Below, one piece after another: positions 8,321-20,415 of a stretch of 64,000 nt of DNA. The DNA lies in NCBI RefSeq assembly GCF_001515305.1, contig NZ_LNQV01000018.1, positions 18,036 to 82,035 of the forward strand. The letters are read 5' to 3'. This DNA comes from Aquitalea pelogenes (GTDB lineage Bacteria > Pseudomonadota > Gammaproteobacteria > Burkholderiales > Chromobacteriaceae). Below the pieces are notes generated by a model, which saw only the letters and a list, made by a program, of their open reading frames with translations, did not search any database and had not been told where the DNA came from. Made by a program: the position numbers and the translations under genes. Each line of letters starts with the position of its first letter. Position 1 is the stretch's first letter.

Positions 8321-10236
8321 ATGTCATTGATTTCTGTTGAAAAGGCCTGCCTGGCTTTTGGCCATCACGCTTTGCTGGATAATGTCGATTTCGCGCTGGA
8401 GCCGGGCGAAGTGGTTGGCCTGATTGGCCGCAATGGTGCCGGCAAGTCGTCCTTGCTCAAGGGCATTGCGGGCGCCATCACGCTGGACGACGGGCGCATC
8501 AACATCAAGGGCGATGTGCGCGTGGCCTACGTGGCACAAGAGCCGGAACTCAACCCGGACGACACCGTTTTTGACGCGGTTGCCAGCGGACTGGGCGAAT
8601 TGAAAGCCTTGCTCAGCGAATACCATCAGGTTACCCAGCAACTGACCCAGCCGGATGCCGATCATGAAACCGCGCTGGCATGCATGGAAACGCTGCAACA
8701 CGCACTGGAAGCACGTGATGGCTGGCAGTTTGATGCGCTGATCTCCACCACCCTCTCCCACCTGGACCTGCAAGCCGACACCCTGATCCGCGAATTGTCC
8801 GGTGGCTGGAAAAAACGCGTGGCACTGGCCCGTGCACTGGCGGCCAAGCCGGACGTGCTGCTGCTGGACGAACCGACCAACCATCTGGATGTTGCTGCCA
8901 TCGAATGGCTGGAAGGCTTGCTGAAGAACTTCAGCGGCAGCGTACTGCTGATCACCCACGACCGCGCTTTCTGGACAATGTCGCCACCCGCATTGTGGAA
9001 CTGGACCGTGGCATCCTGCGCAGCTATCCGGGCAGCTTCACCGCCTACCAGGTACGCAAGACCGAAGAAATCGCCATCGAGGAAGAGCAGAACCGCATTT
9101 TTGACAAATTCCATGCGCAGGAAGAAGTGTGGATCCGCAAGGGCATCGAGGCACGCCGTACTCGTAACGAAGGCCGTGTCCGCCGTCTGGAAGCCATCCG
9201 CCGCGAACGCAGCGCCCGGCGCGAACGCGTGGGACAGGTCAATTTCCAGCTGGATGCCGGCGAGCGCTCGGGCAAACTGGTGGCCGAGCTGGAACATGTC
9301 AGCAAGGGTTTTGAAGGCCGCACCCTGATCAAGGACTTCACCACCCGCATCCTGCGCGGTGACAAGATCGGCCTGATCGGCCCCAATGGTGCTGGCAAGA
9401 CCACCTTGCTCAAGCTGATCCTGGGTCAGCTGGAAGCGGACAGCGGCAGCATCAAGCAAGGCAGCAAGCTGGAGATTGCCTACTTCGACCAGTTCCGCGA
9501 ACAGCTGGACGACGACACCAGCGTGGCCGACATCATCAGCCAGGGCAATGACTTCGTCGAAATCGGCGGGGTGAAAAAGCATGTGATGAGTTACCTGGAA
9601 GACTTTCTGTTCTCGCCGCAACGTGCGCGCAGCCCGGTGCGCTCGCTGTCTGGTGGCGAACGTAACCGCCTGTTGCTGGCCCGCCTGTTCACCCGTCCGG
9701 CCAATGTACTGGTACTGGATGAACCCACCAACGACCTGGACATCGACACGCTGGAACTTCTGGAAGACGTGATTGCTCAATACAGCGGCACGGTGTTTCT
9801 GGTCAGCCACGACCGGGCTTTCCTCGACAATGTGGTTACCCAGGTGATTGCCTTTGAAGGCAATGGTCAGCTGGAAGAATACCCGGGTGGCTATCAGGAC
9901 TGGATCGACACCAAGGCGCGCATGGCAGCCATGGGAACAGTAGCCAGCAAGACCACCACGACAGCCAGCAAGCCGGCCACCCCGGCCAAGCCGGAGAAGC
10001 AGCGGAGCAATCGCAAGCTTTCTTATAATGAAACCCGCGAGCTGGCCGCACTGCCGGACGAGATTGCCGCTCTGGAACAGGAACAAGCCACACTGAACCA
10101 GCAACTGCTGGACCCGAACTGCTATCGCGACACCCCCAAGGAAGCCATTGCCTGGCAGCAGCGCATTGAAGCCATCGACGAATTGCTGCTGGAAAAGCTG
10201 GCCCGCTGGGAAGAACTGGAGGCAAAACAATCATGA
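8321..10236 (+). pseudogene. uup: ABC-F family ATPase (Uup-like), frameshifted in this sequence
   Basis: Cytosolic protein with two ABC ATPase domains and no membrane part. Uup-type ABC-F proteins act on ribosomes or DNA branch structures. Domain 1 has GLIGRNGAGKSSLLKG and the signature LSGGWKKRVALARAL with LLDEPTNHLD. Domain 2 has GLIGPNGAGKTTLLKL, LSGGERNRLLLARL and LDEPTNDLD. A coiled-coil C-terminal tail of the Uup type (about the last 70 residues) is present. The frame breaks at ITHDRAF near 8968-8972 and continues as LDNVATRIVELDRG; adding one C restores 638 residues, close to E. coli Uup (635). The stop overlaps the next start (ATGA). Confidence 0.85.
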
Positions 10237-10783
10237 GTAAAACCCGGCCCACCCTGCCCTCCCCGCAACGCCGCCGCCTTTTGGGCGGTGCCATGCTGGG
10301 CACGCTGGCTTTGTGGCTGAGCGGCTGCGGCACACCGCCGAAGAAGACCAGCCACGTGCGCCCCTATCCATCACAGGACAAAACGCTGTCTGCCCTGAAG
10401 GCAGATGGCGCGGGCCGGGAAATCCTCATGTACACCCTGGGGCTGCTGGATCTGGACTACAAGTTCGGTGGTGCCAACCCGGAAGCCGGGCTGGATTGCA
10501 GCGGCATGGTCAGCTACATCTACCTGAATGCGGTGGGAGTGAAGCTGCCGCACAATGCCGCCCAGATCGCCAGCCTGGCGCGCCCCGTCAGCAACAGCCA
10601 GATGCAGGTAGGTGACCTGGTGTTCTTCAACACCATGAACCGCTCCTTCTCCCACATGGGCATTTACATTGGCGACAACAAATTCGTGCATGCCCCGCGC
10701 ACCAATAGCGCATCCGGGTAGACCGGCTGGACAACAGCTATTTCTCCGCCCGCTTCGAAGGGGCGCGTACCCTGTTTGCCTGA
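10233..10783 (+). pseudogene. NlpC/P60 family lipoprotein, frameshifted near its 3' end
   Basis: Probable peptidoglycan DL-endopeptidase. The N-terminus has a basic stretch, a hydrophobic helix and a lipobox (LWLSGC), so it is likely a lipoprotein. The catalytic cysteine lies in GLDCSGMVSYIY and the histidine in SHMGIYIGDNKFVHAP. The frame reaches a premature TAG at 10719-10721 after APRTNS. In the neighbouring frame the family ending IRVDRLDNSYFSARF continues to a stop at 10781-10783. One missing G near 10707-10711 explains it, giving 183 residues. The start overlaps the uup stop. Confidence 0.8.
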
Positions 10784-10785
10784 AC

Positions 10786-11361
10786 ATGGATCATCACTGG
10801 CAAAGCCGCTTGATCCGGAGCTGGCAGCAAAGACCCACCCTGCACCGGGATGGCGTCTCCCTGCAAGAAGACTGGCTGCTGCGCAAGTTGCAGCAGGCAT
10901 TGAATGGTGATGCGCTACAGATTGACGGCCTGTCACTGCTCAGCCGGGACAGCACCCTGCATCTGACATCACAGCAGCCGCTTGCCGCCAGGCTGACCCT
11001 GCACTTCGACTTCCTCCCCATCGACTGGGATAGCCGGCAAATACGACTGCGCTATCACGTGCAGGGCGAGGCCATATCCCCCTCCACCACACGCCGCTTG
11101 TTGGGCGGACTGCTGCTGGGCGTGATGGAAGGCGCATTCGGCCACAAGGCGCTGCAACAGCTGGCCAAGCCACTGGACTGGCTGAACCTGGAGCAGGATG
11201 TTGCCATTATCGACCTCACCCGCTTGCCGGCGCTGCAACAATGGCTGGACTACCCACTGCTGGGCAAACCGTTGGCTGCGCGCCTGACCATCAAGGCCAT
11301 CGAGACCAGCCCCGGCCTGCTGCGCATACGCCTTGGCCGCTCACCGGCTCCAGCAGACTGA
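10786..11361 (+). CDS. Hypothetical protein
   Basis: A 191-residue soluble protein beginning MDHHWQSRLIRSWQQ. It is rich in Leu, Gln and Arg, with no signal peptide and no recognised motif; TRRLLGGLLLGVMEGAFGHKALQQL is a mildly hydrophobic central segment. The start at 10786 lies 2 bp after the restored NlpC/P60 stop, which suggests one transcript with uup and the lipoprotein. It ends before a terminator-like hairpin. Confidence 0.65.
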   Translation: MDHHWQSRLIRSWQQRPTLHRDGVSLQEDWLLRKLQQALNGDALQIDGLSLLSRDSTLHLTSQQPLAARLTLHFDFLPIDWDSRQIRLRYHVQGEAISPSTTRRLLGGLLLGVMEGAFGHKALQQLAKPLDWLNLEQDVAIIDLTRLPALQQWLDYPLLGKPLAARLTIKAIETSPGLLRIRLGRSPAPAD

Positions 11362-11394
11362 AAAACGAAACGCATGCCGAAACATCTGGCGCAA

Positions 11395-11420
11395 TAAAAA
11401 ACCCCGCCGTAGCGGGGTTG
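11395..11420. terminator. Bidirectional terminator between convergent genes
   Basis: AACCCCGC (11400-11407) pairs with GCGGGGTT (11412-11419) around CGTA. An A-run on the left gives the minus-strand transcript (aminotransferase) a U-tail; the plus-strand tail TTGTT is weaker. Confidence 0.75.
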
Positions 11421-11441
11421 TTCGCGTCAGGGTGAAATCAA

Positions 11442-12650
11442 TCAGCCCTTGACTACCTTGGCGATGGCTTCAGCCACATACGGCAGGTTCTTGCTGTTCA
11501 GCGCGGCCAGGCAGATACGGCCGGTGGATACGGCGTAAATGCCGAATTCGCTCTTCAGCACTTCCACTTGCGCTGCAGTCAGGCCGGTGTAGGAGAACAT
11601 GCCGCGTTGCTGCGCCACGAAGGAGAAGTCCTGCTCAACACCCTGTGCCTTGATGGCGTCAACCAGACCGGTACGCATGGCGCGGATGCGGTCACGCATG
11701 CCGGCCAGTTCGTCTTCCCACTGCTGACGCAGTTCCGGGCTGGACAGCACGGCAGCCACAATGGCAGCACCGTGGATCGGCGGGTTGGAGTAGTTGGTAC
11801 GGATCACGCGCTTCAGTTGCGACAGCACACGGCCGGTTTCTTCCTTGCTGGCAGTCACGATGGACAGGGCGCCAACACGCTCGCCGTACAGCGAGAAGCT
11901 CTTGGAGAAGGAGCTGGACACGAAGAATTGCAGGCCGGAAGCCGAGAACAGGCGCACGGCAACGGCGTCAGCATCGATACCGTCGGCAAAACCCTGGTAA
12001 GCCATATCCAGGAAAGGAACCAGACCCTGGGCACGGCACACTTCCACCACTTCAGCCCACTGGGCGTCGGACAGGTCGGCACCGGTCGGGTTGTGGCAGC
12101 AGGCATGCAGCACGATGACGGAACCGGCAGCCAGACCTTGCAGGAAGGACTTCATGCCAGCAAAGTCAACGCCACGGGTCGCTGCGTCGTAGTAGGGGTA
12201 GTTTTCCACGGTGAAACCGGCGGATTCAAACAGCGCGCGGTGGTTTTCCCACGACGGGTTGCTGATGTAAACCTTGGATTCCGGATTCAGGCGTTTCAGG
12301 AAGTCGGCACCAATCTTCAGGGCACCAGTACCGCCCAGCGCCTGGGCAGTCACTACCTGACCATTGCTGATCAGCGCGCTGTCAGCACCGAACAGCAGGT
12401 TTTGCACAGCGCTGTCGTAAGCGGCCGGGCCTTCGATCGGCTGATAGCCACGCGGCAGCAGCGCATCAACGCGGGCCTTTTCCGCGGCCTTGACGGCAGC
12501 CAGCAGCGGGATCTTGCCATTGTCGTCGCTGTAAACACCCACACCCAGATTCACCTTGAAGGGACGGGTATCGGCGTTGAAAGCTTCGTTCAGGCCAAGA
12601 ATCGGGTCGCGCGGGGCCAATTCCACCGCGGCGAAGATCGAAGAGGTCAT
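11442..12650 (-). CDS. tyrB: Aromatic/aspartate aminotransferase
   Basis: PLP-dependent class I aminotransferase of 402 residues that moves amino groups between aspartate or aromatic amino acids and 2-oxoglutarate. Family marks: VNLGVGVYSDDNGKIPLL near the N-terminus, the HACCHNPTGAD motif, the PLP-lysine region SSSFSKSFSLYGERVG, and the C-terminal GRICLAALN with its substrate-carboxylate arginine. The ATG at 12648-12650 is preceded by GGAG at 7 nt; the long upstream extension of the frame lacks family similarity. AspC and TyrB are hard to separate by eye; the Neisseriales enzyme is commonly called TyrB. Confidence 0.85.
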   Translation of the reverse strand: MTSSIFAAVELAPRDPILGLNEAFNADTRPFKVNLGVGVYSDDNGKIPLLAAVKAAEKARVDALLPRGYQPIEGPAAYDSAVQNLLFGADSALISNGQVVTAQALGGTGALKIGADFLKRLNPESKVYISNPSWENHRALFESAGFTVENYPYYDAATRGVDFAGMKSFLQGLAAGSVIVLHACCHNPTGADLSDAQWAEVVEVCRAQGLVPFLDMAYQGFADGIDADAVAVRLFSASGLQFFVSSSFSKSFSLYGERVGALSIVTASKEETGRVLSQLKRVIRTNYSNPPIHGAAIVAAVLSSPELRQQWEDELAGMRDRIRAMRTGLVDAIKAQGVEQDFSFVAQQRGMFSYTGLTAAQVEVLKSEFGIYAVSTGRICLAALNSKNLPYVAEAIAKVVKG

Positions 12651-12869
12651 GCAGGGGCTCCATTTGCTTTGCAGAACAGCCGCAACCGGGCGCTGACAAT
12701 GCAGCAGGCCACGGCTGATTGATGAAAATCTTTGTCCGGGACAAAGTTTACCACCATCTGCGGGCTTGCTGCGCTGCAAAGCCGACAAAACAACAAGCTG
12801 CCAGCGCATTTGTGTCTGACAGGACATTGCATACAATCCACCGCTCGGACACGGCATCCATGCCCCTGA

Positions 12870-12908
12870 CTTGAACCTTCTTGAACCTTGCACGCCAAGG
12901 TCTAGTCT
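12870..12908 (+). promoter_or_regulatory. Promoter with dyad and tandem direct repeat
   Basis: A 10-nt tandem repeat, CTTGAACCTT, sits at 12870-12879 and 12880-12889. The second copy provides a -35-like TTGAAC (12881-12886) with TAGTCT (12903-12908) 16 nt later. Between them ACCTTG (12885-12890) and CAAGGT (12896-12901) form a perfect dyad with a 5-nt centre. The layout recalls MerR-type metal-responsive promoters, but the spacer is shorter than their usual 19 nt. Confidence 0.4.
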
Positions 12909-12945
12909 CAATGCAAATACAAACGCATGATGAGGAGTTCTGACC

Positions 12946-13230
12946 ATGAGAAAAGGCATTCTGCTGTTCTGGCCGTCTTTTCTGATCGCCGCGCTGGCTA
13001 CCAGCGTGTTTTTCTCGATTTTCGACCCCGCCGAGTTAACCCTGCACGGCAATGCCCTGTTTGCCGACAAGCTGTCGGCCTACTCGGTATTTTTCCTGAT
13101 CAGCTGGGCTTTTGGTGCGCTCAATACTGCCATTGTGCTGGTACTGGAAAAGTCCTCCCGCGACATTAACGGCTTTACACCGCCACCGGTACAACCCATG
13201 GATGATGCGGAAGACCCGCTGCGCAGCTGA
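12946..13230 (+). CDS. Small membrane protein, unknown function
   Basis: A 94-residue protein with two transmembrane helices (about 5-27 and 44-70) and a charged C-terminal tail ending PMDDAEDPLRS. The start at 12946 has AGGAG at 12933-12937. No family was recognised. The dyad-containing promoter just upstream suggests specific regulation. Confidence 0.65.
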   Translation: MRKGILLFWPSFLIAALATSVFFSIFDPAELTLHGNALFADKLSAYSVFFLISWAFGALNTAIVLVLEKSSRDINGFTPPPVQPMDDAEDPLRS

Positions 13231-13256
13231 AACGGCGTGGTGCGTGGGCAGACAAG

Positions 13257-13281
13257 AAAGGACGACCCGCGTCGCCCTTTT
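13257..13281 (+). terminator. Terminator-like hairpin after the small membrane protein
   Basis: AAAG-GACGAC (13257-13266) pairs with GTCG-CCCTTT (13271-13280), with one mismatch, around CCGC, and is followed by TTTTG. It lies 26 bp after the stop codon and faces the end of the cupin gene. Confidence 0.5.
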
Positions 13282-13306
13282 GCTTGACTGTTTTCAGCCA
13301 GACGCA

Positions 13307-13681
13307 TCAGCCATGAGACGGTGCAACCGGAGTCTGCCCCACCACAAAATATTTGCGCACCGGCTGCACTACCTCGAACACGCCGGTGAAACCTGCCGGG
13401 ATCACCGCCGCTTCGCCAGGCTTCACTTCCACCACTGTCCCGGCTTCATCATGCAGGCGCACCAGTCCTTCGATCACGCAGAAGAATTCGTGCTTGTTAT
13501 CGGCAAACTGAATGCGCCAGGCACCGGTCTCGCAGGCCCAGATACCACAACTGAGCGCCTCGTCGGCGGTTTCGTAGTGAGTCCAGGTATGACGCTGCGG
13601 ATTCCCGGCCAGCAGTCGATCCGGACGGGGCTGGTCGGCTACGGGTGTCACTGTCTGGGAAAAATGGGTGATGGCGGGCAT
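13307..13681 (-). CDS. Cupin-domain protein
   Basis: A 124-residue single-domain cupin. GIWACETGAWRIQFADNKHEFFCVIEG and VEVKPGEAAVIPAGFTG form the two cupin motifs, resembling the Cupin_3 (DUF861) group. The usual metal-binding histidine pair is only partly present (KHEFF), so catalytic activity is uncertain. The start at 13681 (MPAITHF) fits the domain boundary; upstream codons overlap the neighbouring gene's end. It may act as a small-molecule enzyme or sensor. Confidence 0.75.
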   Translation of the reverse strand: MPAITHFSQTVTPVADQPRPDRLLAGNPQRHTWTHYETADEALSCGIWACETGAWRIQFADNKHEFFCVIEGLVRLHDEAGTVVEVKPGEAAVIPAGFTGVFEVVQPVRKYFVVGQTPVAPSHG

Positions 13682-13715
13682 GCGGCTTGTTTCCTGCAAA
13701 CGAAAAACACCATTA

Positions 13716-14216
13716 TCACCGTAGCTGCCCGCTGGAGCCAGACTCACCCAGCCGCTGTGCCATACGGCGCAACATCAGCTTGCTCAGCAGCCAGTGCACA
13801 GGCAGCACCAGCGCCAGATACAGCCAGCCACCCCAGTGATGTGGCCGTACCCAGGTTTCAACCTGCAGGCGGCTGCCACCAGCCTCGGGGCTGACTGACA
13901 GCAGAATGCGGAAATCCAGATGACGGTCATCCTCACCCAGCACCGCCAGTTGCGGGCCAAGGTGCATGATGCGGAACATGCCGATATGGCCGCCCGGTTG
14001 CAAAGACAAGGTTCCGGCCTGCTGCATGGGGCCGGTCTTGAGGCCAAAGCGTGCCACCAGCCGGTTACGCCATGCCATCAGGGTGCCAGCCCAGCCTGGT
14101 GCAGCAGTGGAAAAAGCCGTCAGCAGTTGTGCTGCGCCAAGGTCGGCCCCTCGGCAATGTGCCTGATGCATGTCGCGAAACGGGTAATGCGCAGCCTGTG
14201 GCAGGGAGTCCGGCAT
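13716..14216 (-). CDS. DUF2867 family protein
   Basis: A 166-residue protein starting MPDSLPQAAHYPFRDMHQ. The pattern with GGHIGMFRIMHLGPQLAVLGEDDRHLDFRI and the ending HWGGWLYLALVLPVHWLLSKLMLRRM resembles DUF2867 proteins, which have a START-like fold with a hydrophobic C-terminal helix. No function is established. It overlaps the longest form of the cupin frame by a few codons, so the shorter cupin start is preferred. Confidence 0.7.
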   Translation of the reverse strand: MPDSLPQAAHYPFRDMHQAHCRGADLGAAQLLTAFSTAAPGWAGTLMAWRNRLVARFGLKTGPMQQAGTLSLQPGGHIGMFRIMHLGPQLAVLGEDDRHLDFRILLSVSPEAGGSRLQVETWVRPHHWGGWLYLALVLPVHWLLSKLMLRRMAQRLGESGSSGQLR

Positions 14217-14383
14217 AAATGGTTTTCCTGGGACGAAAAGCTGATTATCCCGTGGCTTGTGTCCGCTGCTCCATGCCTGAAACTACCTAGTAGCGAGTGT
14301 TATCGGTGCCGCAATCAACTTGAATCCCATCTCGCAGGCCTGGTTTGCCTCTTTCCAAGCCTGCCGGCAAAGCCAGGCAACAT

Positions 14384-15074
14384 TCAAAGCCCGTCTTGCC
14401 ACTTGATGGACGCATGCGAGCCGTCACAAAACGGCTTGTTAGCAGAAGCCCCGCAGCGGCATAAGGTCATACGCTCCCGTACCGGATAGGGCTTGTCGCC
14501 CTCGACATCCAGCGCATCCGCTGCTTTCACCCACAAGGCAGCCGAACAGTGCAGCTTCGGGTCTTCCAGCAAATAGAGAGCCTGGGTATCAGGCTCTCTA
14601 TTTGCTGATTTGCTTTTGCGACTGGATATCCCACACCTTCAGGCGACCGGCCGGGCAGTACTCCGCCTCACGCACCGCCAAGGCAATCGACTGTGCATCT
14701 GTCTGCTCCACCAGATTCCAGATCTGGCCACCCGCATCGCAAAAGCGAGCAAAGGCACAGAGCTTTTCGGCATCGGACAAAGCAGCGACCGGTCCCTCTT
14801 GCAACTGTGCTTGCTGGAAATAGTCTGCGCGGGTCGCTTCTACCCGACCATCGAAACCGGTGGGCTGGTGGCTGCCATCACAGTAGGGCTTGTTGGCAGA
14901 ATGACCACACCGGCACAACAAGCTGCCTTCTTCCTGCAATGGAAATGCTTTGCCTTCGCGATAGCTCCAGGACAAGCCTTGTGCGTTTGGCTGAATGAAC
15001 AGTTGGGCGATTTGCCTGGCACCCACCACGCGATAGGGTCCATTGGCCAAAACAGTAATTTTCAATGCTTTCAT
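14384..15074 (-). pseudogene. Double-CDGSH iron-sulfur protein, interrupted at a perfect hairpin
   Basis: The protein should carry two CDGSH 2Fe-2S centres. The first is in LLCRCGHSANKPYCDGSH, in the frame starting at 15074 (MKALKITVLANGPYRV). The second is LCRCGASANKPFCDGSH, in the downstream frame ending at 14384. Between them lies the family's EYCPAGRLKVWD segment. The first frame ends in TAG at 14598-14600, inside a 17-bp inverted repeat. Skipping one A restores a 229-residue fusion of both halves. This is the only lesion here that needs removal rather than addition of a base. The cysteine and histidine ligands are intact in both domains. Confidence 0.8.
14568..14606. repeat. Perfect 17-bp inverted repeat inside the CDGSH gene
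   Basis: AGCAAATAGAGAGCCTG (14568-14584) and CAGGCTCTCTATTTGCT (14590-14606) are exact reverse complements with a 5-nt spacer, GGTAT. It covers the premature stop and the frame break. There is no T-run, so it is a poor terminator. Confidence 0.9.
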
Positions 15075-15204
15075 TGCCTGCTCCTGTGCGCTATTGAGCT
15101 AACCTTGCCGCATTATGTGACTGTCTGTTGGTACGGTAACTGGGGCTTATCACAGGTGGCGCAGTGACTTTTCCGATGGATCTGCCGGAAGTCGCCAAAT
15201 GCAA

Positions 15205-15235
15205 TAAAAAAAGCCGACCTGCCAGGTCGGCTTTT
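15205..15235 (-). terminator. Terminator after clpB
   Basis: AAAAGCCGACCTG (15209-15221) and CAGGTCGGCTTTT (15223-15235) form a strong stem with an A-run on the left, which becomes a U-tail on the minus strand. It lies 20 bp past the clpB stop. Confidence 0.8.
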
Positions 15236-15254
15236 AGCAGCAGGTGTTTTCCAG

Positions 15255-17834
<2,580 letters not shown>

Positions 17835-18003
17835 CAAAAAGCTCCCTTCAAACAAGATAACGCTCTGTTTGCAATATTCACGCATGCCACACACCCTGCC
17901 CGACCAGAAGGTGCAGCCATCTGACACTGCATATGCGGGCAGATTTCAGCGCCACAAGGCATGGTATGTTTTTTTCTCATGGCTAACGGCCATCGCGATA
18001 ACA

Positions 18004-18040
18004 ATAGAAAAAGCCGGATGGTTTATCCGGCTTTTTCTAT
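18004..18040 (-). terminator. Terminator after the chemoreceptor gene
   Basis: ATAGAAAAAGCCGGAT (18004-18019) and ATCCGGCTTTTTCTAT (18025-18040) are a perfect 16-bp inverted repeat with a 5-nt loop. The built-in T-stretch on the minus strand fits a terminator 18 bp after the stop. Confidence 0.8.
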
Positions 18041-18057
18041 AGCAGTGCGCGCAGAAA

Positions 18058-20097
18058 TCAGGTACGGAAGGCGCGGACTTCTTCCTTCAGGGCATCGGCC
18101 AGACCCGCCATATGGCGTGCCGTTTCTGCCGAGCGTTCGGCCGCATCGTTGCTGGCTTCGGCCTGCCGGGCCACCGAATTCACCCGCTCGGCCATCTGCT
18201 CCACGATGTCACGCTGTTGCGACAGTTCGCGGTTGATGTTTTCCACCACTTCCATCGCGCGACGCGAGTCTTCCACGATGGAGCCGATTGCCTGACGGGC
18301 GGCCGAGGTAATGGCCGCGCCTTCGGACGCCTGCACCACCGATTGGCGCATGGATTTGACCGCGCCTTCGGTCGCATCCTGGATCTTGCTGATCATCCCG
18401 CTGATTTCCTGGGTAGACACACTGGTGCGCTCGGCCAGCTTGCGCACTTCGTCGGCCACCACGGCAAAGCCGCGCCCCATCTCCCCGGCACGCGCCGCTT
18501 CGATGGCGGCATTCAGTGCCAGCAAATTGGTCTGATCGGCAATATCGTGAATCACGTTGACGATGGCGGTAATCTGCTGCGCGCTGCTCTCCAGCATTTT
18601 CAGGCTGTCGGCCGCACCGGCCAGGGTGGCGGAAATCTGGCTGACGCCATCCACCGCGGCCACCAGGCTCTGGCTGCCTTCCATGGCTGCCGCACTGGAT
18701 GCGCGGGCGGCGTCACTGGCTTCGCCGGCCACTTTTTCGATTTGCGCCACACCGGCAATCAGCATGCCGGTTTGCTCGGACATGGCCTGCGCACTCTGGC
18801 GCTGTTCACCCGAGCTGGCAGCAGCGGCTCCAGCCTTGTCGGACAAATCCTGTGCGGCGTGGTCAAGGTCCACCGCATGGGAGCTGGTGCGGTTGAGTGC
18901 CTGCTGGAAGCTGTCCAGCAGGCTGTTCATGGCATCGGCCACCTGCCCTACTTCATCCTTGCGGTTGATGGCCAGCCGCCGGGTCAGGTCACGGCTATCG
19001 CGGATATTGCCTACGTCAGCCACCAATTGCTGCACCGGTCTTGCCACCAGACGACGGGTAAACAGCAGCAGGGCCAGCGCCAGAATGGTCAGCAGCAAGG
19101 CTGCACCACCAGCCAGCCACAGCAGCAGCTGGCGGTTTTCCTTTTCCAGCTCGCTACGGGTTTCATTGCTAACGATCATCCAACCCCAGGGTTTGTATGT
19201 GGCATAGGACAGCATGTGTTCGGCCACACCGGCATCACCGGGCAGCTTGACGTTGAGATTGCCCTGACCGGCTGCCATCAGCTCGTTGGCATAGGCCTGG
19301 CCGTTGGCATCAAGGTCCTTGCTGACGGCCCGACCGGACAATTTGGGATGCAGCACATATTGCCCGTAGGTTCTGGATGTCTTGTTGACGTCGATGATGT
19401 CGACATGACCGCTTTCGGCCAGCTTCACCTTGGACAGACGCACCAGCAAACCGGCAATGCCTTCGGTGGCGCCCACGCCGACAAAGGTGGCGCCAATGAC
19501 ATTCTGCGCAGCATCCTTGATGGGGCTGTAACTGGTGATGTAGTCACGACCATACAGGTCCACCCGGCCGGAATAGTTCTCGCCATTCATCAACTGGGCA
19601 TAAGCCGGGCTGGCGTGATCGAGCTTGCTACCCAGTGCGCGCCCGCCGTCTTCTTTCAATACCGAGGTAGCAACACGGACAAACTCGTTACCGTCCTTTA
19701 CAAACAGGGTGGCGACATTACCGGTCTTGGAGGAAAAGCGGTCGACAATATCGTTGTTGCCATTGACCGGCGTACTGCCCAACACCAGTGCTGGCGTCGA
19801 GGTACCGGCCACGTCGATGCGGCTGGCCGGGTTAAGGGAGAATGCGCCACCGATTTCGCCCAGCAGGACTTTCTCGAACTGCCGGGTGGTGATCTTGAGG
19901 GATTCGTTGAAGGCATCAATCATGTTGAGCGACTGCGTCAGCAGCTGCGCCTGTACCTTTTCCGTCCGCTCTTGCATCACCCGTCCGGTGAACACATAGA
20001 GTGGCAACATCAGGGCCATTGCCACCACCACCATCAGGACTACCTGGGTCGTTACCAGCCGCGACCCAATGCTCATGCCTCGCTTCATCAGCTTCAC
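18058..20097 (-). CDS. Methyl-accepting chemotaxis protein with periplasmic Cache domain
   Basis: Membrane chemoreceptor of 679 residues that controls flagellar motors through CheA/CheW. The order is: TM1 (about 15-38), a large periplasmic sensing region (about 40-335) with a Cache-type pattern ([23 protein letters not shown]), TM2 (about 345-367), HAMP, then the methylation and signalling domain with the conserved hairpin tip [21 protein letters not shown]. It lacks the C-terminal pentapeptide that tethers CheR. Start choice among Met1, Met4 and Met8 is open. The ligand is unknown. It stands alone, flanked by terminators. Confidence 0.92.
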   Translation of the reverse strand: MKLMKRGMSIGSRLVTTQVVLMVVVAMALMLPLYVFTGRVMQERTEKVQAQLLTQSLNMIDAFNESLKITTRQFEKVLLGEIGGAFSLNPASRIDVAGTSTPALVLGSTPVNGNNDIVDRFSSKTGNVATLFVKDGNEFVRVATSVLKEDGGRALGSKLDHASPAYAQLMNGENYSGRVDLYGRDYITSYSPIKDAAQNVIGATFVGVGATEGIAGLLVRLSKVKLAESGHVDIIDVNKTSRTYGQYVLHPKLSGRAVSKDLDANGQAYANELMAAGQGNLNVKLPGDAGVAEHMLSYATYKPWGWMIVSNETRSELEKENRQLLLWLAGGAALLLTILALALLLFTRRLVARPVQQLVADVGNIRDSRDLTRRLAINRKDEVGQVADAMNSLLDSFQQALNRTSSHAVDLDHAAQDLSDKAGAAAASSGEQRQSAQAMSEQTGMLIAGVAQIEKVAGEASDAARASSAAAMEGSQSLVAAVDGVSQISATLAGAADSLKMLESSAQQITAIVNVIHDIADQTNLLALNAAIEAARAGEMGRGFAVVADEVRKLAERTSVSTQEISGMISKIQDATEGAVKSMRQSVVQASEGAAITSAARQAIGSIVEDSRRAMEVVENINRELSQQRDIVEQMAERVNSVARQAEASNDAAERSAETARHMAGLADALKEEVRAFRT

Positions 20098-20360
20098 CCT
20101 CTACACTGCCGCACCTGTTTTACAGGATTGTTTATTTATAATTCAGTATCTTTTTGAAATACTGGCTTTATATCAGCGAACAAGAAAAATGCGCGAGAAA
20201 CATGCAGTTGTCAATGCGAACCCACGCTCTTGCCATTGCTGATCAAGCAAGAACAACGCCAGCAAGACCTGTACATTCAGTCAGCTTAAAGCCTCATTCA
20301 GCAGCATAGCCTGCTTTTCCGCAGTGGGGGTGTGACAGCATCATCAACGGCAAGCGGACA
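20098..20360. other. Intergenic region upstream of the chemoreceptor
   Basis: About 260 bp, AT-rich next to the chemoreceptor start. No reading frame is convincing. It must hold the chemoreceptor promoter, but neither a clear sigma-70 nor a clear sigma-28 (flagellar) promoter could be read. Confidence 0.4.
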
Positions 20361-20388
20361 ATAAAAAACCCGACAGTGCGTCGGGTTT
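20361..20388 (-). terminator. Terminator after selD
   Basis: AAACCCGA (20366-20373) pairs with TCGGGTTT (20381-20388), preceded by an A-run that becomes a U-tail on the minus strand. It lies 28 bp beyond the selD stop. Confidence 0.7.
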
Positions 20389-20415
20389 GCTGTGGTTTGA
20401 ACGGTATCAGTCCAT

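Noticed and set aside
12870..12908. Calling this a true CueR/MerR promoter
   Set aside because: The spacer between -35 and -10 is 16 nt instead of the usual 19, and no MerR-family gene is nearby. It is kept only as a regulatory candidate.
20098..20160. Sigma-28 flagellar promoter upstream of the chemoreceptor
   Set aside because: A TAAA box is present on the minus strand, but no GCCGATAA-like box stands at the right distance.
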